64,000 bases of DNA. It comes from Lagopus muta (Eukaryota; Chordata; Aves; Galliformes; Phasianidae). Positions within the stretch are counted from its first letter, which is position 1, and each line of letters begins with the position of its first letter. The position numbers and the translations under genes were made by a program. Location: assembly GCF_023343835.1 (NCBI RefSeq), contig NC_064437.1:48213972-48277971 (forward strand), written 5' to 3'. Below are positions 22,101-64,000 of this stretch, in pieces. The notes beneath the pieces were generated by a model that was not told the origin of the DNA, searched no databases, and worked only from the letters and a program-made list of their open reading frames with translations.

Positions 22101-25100
22101 ATGCAAGAATAGAAGTAGACTGATAGTACTCTCCTGTCTGGAAGATTTTACTCAGCACATGCTTCAGGGTTGATTTTCATCTCTTTGACAGTGATAGAGT
22201 AACCAGGTCACAGAACACCAGTGGTTGTGCCTGTACAAAAAGTGTAATGCAGAAAACACAGCATAGTTTCATGTGCTGCTGCTTGACCAGCCTGGCTTTG
22301 CATGGGGGCAGCAAAAGCCAAAAGCATGGCTGAGAAAGGAGTGCTGAGAAAGGCAAAGAAAATGGCCAGGAAAGGGAGACTAAACATGGCAAGGGTTCAG
22401 GAAGGAGCTGAGGAAGGACCAGCTGCTGCACAGGCCTGTGAATACCAGAGGGTAGAAAGGAGACAGCCCTGAGGTCTGCCACTATTTATCTCCATGTCTC
22501 AGCCTGCAGCGGAAACAGCACTGAGCAGTGGCATTTCCAGGCAGCAGTCACCTAGCTGCAGTCCTGCTATGGAATGCCCAAGAGATGCTGAACCCTTCCA
22601 GGTCTAAGAACTGAAGTTCAGTGGAACTCAGCCATCAGACCACTCTTATTGCAGAGATCTAGTTTGGTGAAAGCTGTGTAAAAGTAGATGCTATTGGCTC
22701 TTAGGCTTAGACTGTCATCTTCTTCATTGCTGGGCACTGGGGAAAGCACTGCACTGCTGCACAAACTGTGAGATATCCGGAGAATTGTTTTGGACAGATC
22801 AGCCATGTTCAGCTCTGGTCATAGCTTCTGGAATGTCAGCAGAAAGCTTGAGCAATTCCTATACAGGCAAGAATCCTGCATTGCATCACAGGTCAATAGT
22901 AATCAGGAAACAAATGGAAATTCTTATCCCATGAGACTTTTACAACTCTCATTTGAGTATGTTGTCTCTCTCATGCTGTGTGCATGATCCAGACTACCAG
23001 GATGCACATGTCCTTCCAGCAGCAGGCTGCTCCATGCTTCATGCCCACTCATGGCAGCTAGGATGGCTCAGGGCACCCAGTGCCGGTTGAGGGTGAGGAG
23101 GACCAGAGAATGATGTGGCCACCAGTTTTACAGCCTGGGAGTTTCTTCCTGGCAGGTCAGGTGCAAAGTGAGCACCTTCATTTTATGGGTGGTGCAGGAA
23201 GCTGTTCAGGAGCTGCTGGTTTAACCAGGACTTCCACAGGAAAACCAGCTGAACGCACATTGTTTTTCTTCAAAAGCCATGCTCTGAGGATGCCCAGGAA
23301 GGCTAATTCACTGTGGATGTGGGCTGTGGGGTCCTGCCTTCCAGCAGCAGCCTGGACATGGAATATTTCCCCCAGCACTGCCAAGAACTGTGGCCCCTTG
23401 TTTGGCCTGGTGCAGTTGGCAGGAGCTCCTGTGTGGAGCAGGAGGCAGGGGAAGGAGCAGCCCTCAGCAGAGGGGCAGGGGAGGTGTTGGGCCAGCTAGG
23501 GGCTTCAATGGGACTTGCAGGGACAAAAAGCTGTGATGGCATGGGTACAGCAAGGCCTGAATTTTTTGTGGTCCTTTTTCCATCTTGAGGCTTGGAATGG
23601 CTCTGCTCAGAACGTGGCCTCCAGAGATGTTCAGCTGCCTTCCTCTTCCTCCTCTCTGAAAGGTGAACAGGAATAGAGCATCTTGGGGCCCACAAGCAGC
23701 CCTGCAATAACAAGCCAACAGGTTCCCAGGGCTGACATTTGCCATTAGCATGCTGGCTCGGCAGCAGGAAACTTACAAGGGGCAGGAGCTTCTCCATAGC
23801 TTGTCTTCCTTGTGCAGCACTCAGAAAGACAATTGGAAAAAGAGTTTCTGGGGCCAGATCCAGGCAGAGACACACCATGCACTTTGGCTGCAAGCACACT
23901 GACTGTTTTTACACTTGCTTCCTGCAGTTGAAGTGCATGTACGCGGCTGTACCCACAGGTACCCAGCATGTACATGGCTCAGATAAAAAAGAATGATAGG
24001 ATTCATGGAAGTGCAGAAAGCTCACCCTTCAGACTGACCATCCAGAGTCACTGCCTGAGGCCATTCAGTTCACATCCCGCCTGCTCTTCCTGCAGTGATG
24101 CTGGGACCAGATGGGCTGGAGTCAGATTTGCTCTTGCTCCTTTGCGTGCTAGGAAGGAAAATGAGCTATTTCCTATTTTGACCTCTGAGTCACTTCAGGG
24201 ATGCAGAAACCATTAGAGCTGGCAAAAATAGACAGAAGGCTGGGAAGCTCCAGAGCCTGCAGGGCTTCTTTTTCTCCCTAGAAGAGGGAAGGCACCTACT
24301 AGATGGGCTGAGACAGACCCGAATCCCTGTGGGTGTCCTGATGGATGGACTGGCATTCAGAGTGTCCCAGACAGTCTGTATGCATTCCTAGAGAAGGTGG
24401 CACCTGGTGACACACAGTAGACCTCAGTCTGCCATCATGATGAGAATGGTTTGTAAGCATCCCCTTAGTGCCATAGATCCCAATACTTCTTACAGAGGTG
24501 GAGCAGAAATTGAGTAAGGAATATTAAAAGATCTCTGTAGCTGACCAGGACTAATCACTGCCTCTCAGCAGGTTCACTTTTACCTAAGCTACTTCTGATG
24601 TACAAGGAAATAGAGACAAAAGCAGTCGTAGTTGTGTTTTTAAAGAGGGTGAGCTGCCACAGATGCTCACCACATTTTCTCATTGGTTTTGGTTAGTCAA
24701 ATATGCCTTTGATGACATAGGGGAAACTTAGGACTCTTGTTTCCAGCTCAAAATGTCTTCCTTTGCACTGAAAAAAGGCTGACTAGAAAACACTTGAGTG
24801 CACTTAGTATTTTACCTGCAGTGTGAAAGCCATTATCTTTAAGCAAAGGGTGGCTCTGTTTGGTAGTCTGTTGAAATGTGTTCATTACACATGGATGTCT
24901 TGAAAGCTCTGTTCTTCTGTTCCCTCTGAGAAGACACAGGCTGTAAATCAAACCCTTTTCCCATCAGAGGAAAAAGTACTGCTGAGTGGTCAGGGTCACA
25001 AGTACAACTCCTGCAGGTCTGTACCCAAGAATCATGTTATTGAGGCTCAGCAGGACACAGAGGGACACCAGCATGGATAAAGTGCCACTCAGATGCTATA

Positions 25101-28027
25101 TGGCAGTGATGGGCTGGCATGAGCAGAGCAAACTTTGGTGAACTTGGTGTTAGAGGCACAGATGAGTTTATCTATAGATCTTTAATGAAGTATTTATCTA
25201 TGCGTGCCAATGCTGCATCTCAGAAAGCTTGACAGGGAATATTTCTCAACCAATGGCACAGGCAAAACCTTTCAGCAGAATGCCTGTTTGTTCCTTCTTG
25301 TTTCAGGGCTTATAGCTGTTTCATCTTTGGGGTCTCCATCACTTCTGAGCTGCCCTCAGAAATCAGAATAACTCTTGGCTAGGAGACTTTCAGCGTATGT
25401 TCCCTTGCAATGGCACTGAGAGAGTCCACAGTATGAGCAACAGGGAAATTTAGTTGCAGAAGCTGATGGAGCACAGGGTAAGTCCTCATCTAAAGGCCAA
25501 GAGACATTCATGAAGTAAAGATCAGAAAAATTTCAGCATGGGCAACATAGGCTGCCTGTGGTTTCTTTAGGAATGGGAGCATAGGGGGAAGGGGCAGTTT
25601 TCAGTTACTGATTCAGTGCTAAAGTCAGTAACGTTTCTGCTTCCAACTTCCATGCAACCAAATAGGGTATGTTGGTGTATGTTCACATGTAAATGCCACT
25701 CCTGAGACTGTGAAGTATGTTTGATGAAAGGTGCTACATCAGCATTGAGGGCTATTTATAGACAAGTCTGTAACCAAAGCCCTAGGTCTGCACATTCCCG
25801 GTCTCTGGGGAAGCTCAGGTCAAATCTGAGTTCTGTCGTCTCAGGCATGCATTAAACCTAACCAGCCACAGCTGCAGCCAGTGTTGGGTTTTTGTTAATG
25901 CAGAACAAAAATGCCCAGAGCCTTTGGCTCCAGGACAGCTATTGTTTATCTGATCTCTTTTAAGAGCTTGAGCCTGCCTTTCCCGTAAGGACCAGACAAG
26001 GGAACAAAAAGGAGAGAAGGCCACAGAGCTGTTCGTGGTGAGTATCGTCCTACCAGCCTGGGGAGCACAGTGGGAGTGAGGTTTTGTCAGAGCCCCTGTC
26101 ACCACAAGGTGCACAGCTCCAGGTAGAGGGTTTCAGCTCCCATTAAATCTGCCACAGGAGGGAGGCATTTGTCTCTGCCACACACAGCTCCCACCTAGCT
26201 TTGTCACAATGGCTTCATGTGACAACCAGGCCCCTCAAAATCAATGTCCATGTTTTCTGCAGATGAGACTCCACCATTAAATGAACATTAGCTTGACTGA
26301 CCACCCCCATTACAGTTTTTTAGTAAGAATAGGGATAACAGGCCAGTCAGGTCCAGAAAGCATCACATTCCCAGCTGGCTGAAGCCACGTGCTGCATTCA
26401 CAGGATGGCATAAGTCACAGATGTCCTTGGCCTTACTCCGTCTTGCTGTGTGCCCCAGGTAGAGATAGCATGGGCTCAGGGGCCTGCTCAAGGACCAGCT
26501 TACTATCCCATTGCACACAAGGCTGTGGCTGCCATGCTTTGCACAGCTCAGCAGCTTTGCAGCATCCTCGCTCGCCCATAATTGCAGCCTACTTGGGTTG
26601 GAGATTTTTGTGGCTTACCCCTCCTGACCTCCTTGCCTGCATCATGTTTCTACCAACCCTTCACCCCTGAAATCCTCAGTGGGGATTGGAGAGATACAGA
26701 GGAAGCCTTACCAGCAGGGAGGGAAGAAAATCAACTAGCATCAGAGACAGTGAGGGAGAAGGGAATTTAGGATCGGGTCCTGTGTACTTAGGCATGGCTC
26801 CTAGAAATCAGCAGTTGTGCTTGGGACACCCAACCCTGGTTGGAGACGGGTGTCTACAAAGTTTTCGTGGGTATAGGATTTGCCATATAATTTGTTGTTT
26901 GCTGAAGATTTGAGCTCTAGCATCTTGCTTTAAATCTTGTTTCTATGCACTAGACTTCTCTTTTGAGATAGCAATCCTGTACATGTGTACATCCCGTTCC
27001 ATGTGTCAGTCAGTGTTTGAGCACCAATTTCAGTGGAATTTTGTCAGCATTTTTACCCTGCAACCTGAGATCAAGAAGAACTTACAAAAAGGAATGCCAT
27101 GCCCTTGAATTAGGCAAGAATTGCAATTCTCAGGCTAGAAACAGGAAACTGAAACACAGAACATACCCTTGTTTCTAGTCACATAATGAATCGAAAGCAA
27201 CCAGGCACAGACAAGCTTACTCCCTCTCAAAATGACCCTTACAATGAAATTCTCTGTAGTGTTTAACCAGTAAGCACTTTTATTGTTGATTTTGAATTCA
27301 TTAAGACTACATTATGTTGGATTACAAGACTTTGGCTACATCTCCCACATTTGCATGCAGGCATTACATTTGCAGGATTTTCTTAGAAAAATGGAGCAGG
27401 CGCATAAAATGCATAAAGGTTAAATGATTATAACATGGAAGCAGCATGTCAGTTACAGAAATTTGTACCACATGTATCAATAACAAACCCACATCCCCAT
27501 TTAAAACCTCTTTGTCCATCAGAAATCCATCTGGTTCCTCTGTCCCTCATCTCCTTGCCCTGGCTGTCTGTCAGCCAGCATTCCCACTGGTTCTGAAAAC
27601 ACACATCTTCTTTTTTTTAGAAAAAGGTTTAGTACAGTACATTGTTTTTCCCTTAAAAACAAAAACATTTCTTCTTCACAACACCCACCCACTTAAAAAA
27701 AAAGAAAAATCTATCGTAATCTCTTCAAGCACTGTTAAATGTTAGGAATCTCTATTGTATTACTGAAAGTATCAGATCACTAACAAACTTCTACACATAC
27801 TATGATGACCCTAAAATTCCCCCTTCCCCAAAACTACCGAGAACTGAAAATGCTATACTGCATTATCACACTTGCATGCATGTATCCTGAGCCACCTGTA
27901 TTTATTCACCTTAAGCCCCTTTAATAAATAACTGTCCAGCAGTAACATCCAGAAGTGTGCTGTCTCCTCCAAATTAAACTCTATATTTACAGAAGTAGGG
28001 CTGTCTTCTCAGTGAAATGTTGTTTTT

Positions 28028-28030
<3 letters not shown>

Positions 28031-28061
<31 letters not shown>

Positions 28062-28062
28062 T
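28031..28062. repeat. (AAAAC)n repeat
   Basis: Five to six AAAAC units directly after an eight-base T run, so the transcript could fold into a short T/A stem. Lies in the probable ANTXRL 3'UTR or flank. Confidence 0.9.
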
Positions 28063-29556
28063 AACAGCAATAAAAACAGCTAACATTTAAAGAGAGAAAG
28101 CATATTACCGATCACGTTGTCTAAAGACCAACAGGAGTAAAAAGCATTAGGAGCACCAGGTGCACATGCATTTGAACTGGTACAGTTCACAAAATAATGT
28201 CATTCATTGTTGTGCTCGCTCATTCAGATGAGGAGCTGATTCTTTTTCTTTCTTTTTCTTTCTTACACTTAGGGCCGTCTGCTCTGCAGGCTACTCCCAC
28301 AGATGGCAATACATGCACTGGGGTTGAAAGATGGCCATAAATATGCTTTGATCAACATGGTTCCATATCAGTTTTAAACGCATGGAGTTTCCCTCCCCAC
28401 CTCTTCGCACCTTGTGTCATTTAACGTCTGCAATAAGTGTGAGCCAAAGGCTCCTTAAATCCTCAGTTTTTCTCTTGGATGGAGGGAAGAAATAGTTATT
28501 CACTTTTTTGTAAGTTTCTAATGATGCAATGAGCTGGAACATACGGGGGAATCCTCCCACATGAGAACATTTCTCAGCAGTGTAAGTACTGCAGTCACAA
28601 CTGGTATACATGCATACCAAAATAAACATAGTCAAATATCAAGCCAGTTGGAAGGATTTTGTCCCTTCCTTCATTTTGAGTAAGCTCTCAGCTCAGAGAC
28701 ATCAATATTACTGTCTTGACATCAGTTTGCCTATGCTGATTTACACCAGGTAAGGATCAAGCTCAACAGAATGTAAAATAGCAACCAGTTTCTCCTACTG
28801 CATTGTTATAGTGCCTGAGATCACTGCAAATGGCAATTTTGCTCCAAAGACAAGAAGCCTTTCCATAGCCAGTGCAGTATATTTACGGCCCCACCACTGC
28901 AAAGGCAATTCAGCCAGGTTTGCTTTCTCTTTTTCCCAAGTTACCAGCAAACTATCACCTAAACCTGCACTGCTCCCATCAGAGAAGCTTAATTTTACAT
29001 AAAGAGGATGCTGGGAACTCCATTTACACTGAATTTAATTTTCATGGTGCTTTCTGCTTTATTACGTATAGATCACCTAGAAACCCAGATCATTCCTATT
29101 CTTCATGCAATTGCATATTACGTAGAAAATGTAAGCATCTTGTTTCTGCAAGACTGGCTATTGTAGCAAAGGAAGATACTTTCCTCAACCAGAACAGACA
29201 GACATATTGGAAGTTTGATTTTCTATAGTCAACACTCCTGTTCTCACTGAAACTAAGTCAAATTCTACAGTAACATGAATTCAAATCTGTAACAACTCTC
29301 CTGACCTATCTTCAAGATTTATATGGGAGCAAGACAATAAAGAGTATGTCTTCTGGGCTTTTTCACATCTGATCCATTTGTTGCAAGTTTGAAGAGATAC
29401 AAAATCTGTAAGAATTTTTTTCCTTTCAATATTCCATCATTTGTGGAATCCCCCATTGTTACAATCTGATCACCACATGCTGATAAGAGTCTTGGGTCTG
29501 CCCCAATTTCACATACAGATAAGCCTCAAAGGCCATGTTTTGCTGTGGCAGGGCTG

Positions 29557-29557
<1 letters not shown>

Positions 29558-29589
<32 letters not shown>
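29558..29589. repeat. (ATT)n trinucleotide microsatellite
   Basis: About ten ATT units on the plus strand; the coding strand reads AATAATAAT and ends in AATAAAA, a possible poly(A) signal for ANTXRL. Confidence 0.95.
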
Positions 29590-32113
29590 GTGCAATTTCA
29601 ATTCCTAACTAGCATTTGTTGGCTTGTGATTCTTACATGGACAACATGAGATGCTATTAAGTTCAACTGCATGTTCACGTTACAACAGGTCCTAGATCTA
29701 GCAAATCTGTCTCACATAGGATTCCTTAGGTAAAAAAAAATGTTAACCAATGATTTCTGCTTTTAAAGCACCTTCCCCCACTTCCAGGTGCCCACCCCTC
29801 ACTGGAGTCATCCAGTTCCTTCCACTTGTGTCAAAAGTGGAGTTTCACCAGAAAAGCAGCGGAAAATTGACATAGTTTAGTTTCACCTTTCAGCTGAAAG
29901 AAAAGGAGGTAAGTGATGACTGTGTTGCCTTTCCATTCATGGGAATGCCACTCTGAACAGTTTTTGTAAAGGAAGAGAAACCAAATATAAAAACCTACAC
30001 AGTTCCCACACACAGACACATACACACTTACACACACTTCTCCTCCAAAGAGAAATCCATTCTTATGGACCACATTTTGCAAACCCTATTCAAGTGACCA
30101 AAAAAAAATGAGGATTAAGTGCATCCTTTCTCCTTTCTGATCATGATATAGTCACAGGTCAGCAAAGTAGTGGGCATAGGGATGTTCCTCTTGACCTGCA
30201 GGACATTTTAATGCATGCAGAAGTGCTTTGCTGGCTGAATGTGGAACAGCTCCAAGGCCAGCTGACAACCATGAGTGTGATTCCACTACCTGCACCAATA
30301 TACATGAGGTAAGGGCATAACTCAAGAGAGCAAAGCAGTGCAAGAAGAGAAAGAGGCTCTGTGGTTCTTCTGAGTTTGACAGCCTCAGCTGCATACACAC
30401 GGCATGTCACAGTGATCAGCACGGACCCATGAGAGCTTGGTATGTTGTTCTGCAAGTGGGACTTCCACTGGCAATAGTAAGCCTGATTCCTGTTTGCAAC
30501 AGGACATTTATACGTCTGTAAAATCTGCATAACAAGGCCTTAAATCTGGAGCAGCCACATGATACAGTTAGTGCTTTAGCGTGGATTTCTATGCCAATAA
30601 CCAGTGTGATGTGCTACACACCCCCACCTACACACAGATGGTGAGATAGATATATGCAGAGTCATAATGCAACATAAGCATTATTTCTACAGATATCCTA
30701 ACAACATAGCTAGTGACTAAGCTAACCAGCATAAGGATCTGCAGCCACCCTTTCCAATACCATGTGATAGATGCTGGTAGAGAAAAGCAAGCTCAGGTGT
30801 TACACTGATTCACTAGGGAATGATCTGGGATCAACCCATACAGTTATCGCTTAGCGAACACAATTCATGGGCTGCCCCACAGTCCCGCGTCAAACTCCTA
30901 CCTGTACAGTGATGGTGGAGGTGCCCACATCACTTTCTGATGACACACAGAATTGAGGTCAAGAGCAAACAGTCAGTGGTTGGAAATCCTCCAGATAAGC
31001 ATTATAGAAGAGGGGGGGAAAAGGCTAACTCTGACACTTCCCACTGTGCCTCTCTTGACCATAGGTAGACTGCAAGGTTAAGATTATTGGGATCCAGGCT
31101 GACTAAAGAAAGCCTCTCAGAAGGATTCATCTTTGAATCACAAAGTGACCCTGTTCTGCTTGGCAGTAAGACTGAAAGGAAATTTCTCCGTGATTAAACA
31201 GCAATGGAATCAGTCCACCAATGCTCCTGATTTATGTAACATACAGTTTGCATATGGTAGCATTCATGCTCAAATTACACATTTTTGTTCAGTTTTGAAG
31301 TGTTTTCTATGAATGAAAACAAAATAACTAGCCAAAAAGTTCACTGGAATTCTTCTGAACTTTGGACAACATTGAACCCAGGTCTTGTTCAGGGTTTGGA
31401 TTTCTGAACCAAAATCTGGCCTTCAGTGACTAACCTACACAACCGGATCTTAACATATTCAGACATGGCAGATTCAAAACTAATTCTGTCAGGAGAAGGA
31501 CACCCCTCTTCTATGCTAAATTAATGGCACACAGTCTCATTTTACCTTATTATTGTTATAGCCTTCTTAGAAACTTTCACAGAAGTTCCACCAGCAGAAC
31601 TAAAGGCAGAAATTATCTTTGCAATCATTGTTCCATGTTAACATCTGGATGCAGTACTGTTGGGGGAAAGAATACAAATGCTTCAATGAACTATGTTTAA
31701 TCAACTTGCAGGTGGCAGCTATCAAAACAACAGATGCATGTGTATCCAGCTAAAGTTACTAGTGTATGATCTGACATACCAAGTCAGACAAATGTCACAT
31801 GTAAATAGATCTTGAAACGTATACAAACAAAAGCTGCTACTGCTACTGTATCTAGTTGATCATTTTGGTTTTTTTGTGTACCCCATAGCTTTGAATCTAT
31901 CCACTGAATGCTTACTCAGCACGTGTGGTATAAATATATTCATACACTAAAACTGACACTTGGTAATTTCTTTTTTTTTCTTCTTCTTTTTTTTTTTTTT
32001 TTCTTTTGCTGACCAGCAACAAATTCTGTTATCTTTAACTGTAAACCAATACTCAATAAATATGCCGTGTTCAGCAAAGAGACGTGTTTTGCCACTCAGG
32101 ATTTTGCTGCGCT

Positions 32114-63930
<31,817 letters not shown>

Positions 63931-64000
63931 CTAAACAAAAAAATTGCCATGAAGTGCAAAAGCATATAAGAAAGGGAGCCAACAGTAAACACCTGCAGAT

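Larger units (their letters stand above)
13312..27200. other. Intergenic region between ANXA8 and ANTXRL
   Basis: Roughly 14 kb with no recognisable gene. Open frames of 177-198 codons occur but match no family, have no supporting splice pattern and overlap frames on the opposite strand. Contents seen: short AAAAC and T/G simple repeats and a moderately GC-rich patch near 20250-20400 with few CpGs. The ANXA8 promoter is expected near its upper-numbered side of 13311. Confidence 0.55.
27279..32113 (-). other. Probable ANTXRL 3'UTR and flank
   Basis: No coding signal follows the stop codon. Canonical AATAAA signals on the coding strand lie at 29563-29558 (inside an ATT repeat), 29063-29058, 27906-27901 and 27284-27279; none occurs in the first 2.5 kb. 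ANTXR1 has a 3'UTR of several kb, so a long UTR here is reasonable, but the end point is unknown. Confidence 0.35.

Noticed and set aside
23303-23899. 198-codon minus-strand open frame
   Set aside because: Longest frame in the window, but overlapped by several frames on both strands with no domain; treated as chance.

Overview
This is vertebrate nuclear DNA, most likely from a bird. It contains small coding exons with GT-AG introns, long AT-rich non-coding stretches and poly(A) and microsatellite tracts. It also has three 3'-end fragments of CR1 LINEs, the typical avian retroposon, ending in the AATTCTATG/ATTCTATGA-type terminal motif. A galliform such as chicken would fit, but the species cannot be fixed from the window alone.

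Two genes can be rebuilt exon by exon, both on the minus strand. (1) Positions 4094-13311 hold a complete annexin gene, best matched to ANXA8. Twelve coding exons join with compatible phases into one 338-residue frame with four annexin repeats. (2) Positions 32114-63930 hold the 3' two-thirds of an anthrax-toxin-receptor-family gene. Twelve coding exons give 388 residues: the end of the von Willebrand factor A domain, the extracellular Ig-like domain, the transmembrane helix and a complete ANTXR-type cytoplasmic tail. Its 5' exons lie beyond position 64000. Adjacency to ANXA8 matches the human 10q11.22 neighbourhood, so ANTXRL is the preferred name, although the tail is strikingly like ANTXR1. 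It is a host receptor, not a toxin gene.

Layout. 1-2100: no gene recognised. 2100-2700: AT-rich homeodomain-type sequence followed by a compact CpG island with a possible plus-strand exon. 2700-4093: ANXA8 3' flank/UTR. 4094-13311: ANXA8. 13312-about 27200: no gene recognised. About 27279-32113: probable ANTXRL 3'UTR and flank. 32114-64000: ANTXRL, with a 13.1 kb last intron that holds a CR1 fragment and CpG-retaining patches that look like conserved regulatory DNA.

The two genes are in the same orientation, ANTXRL upstream of ANXA8, about 19 kb apart (stop codon to start codon). Nothing in the sequence indicates co-regulation. No RNA genes, CRISPR arrays or intact mobile elements were seen. 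All splice-site calls are by eye from GT/AG context, phase continuity and family knowledge.
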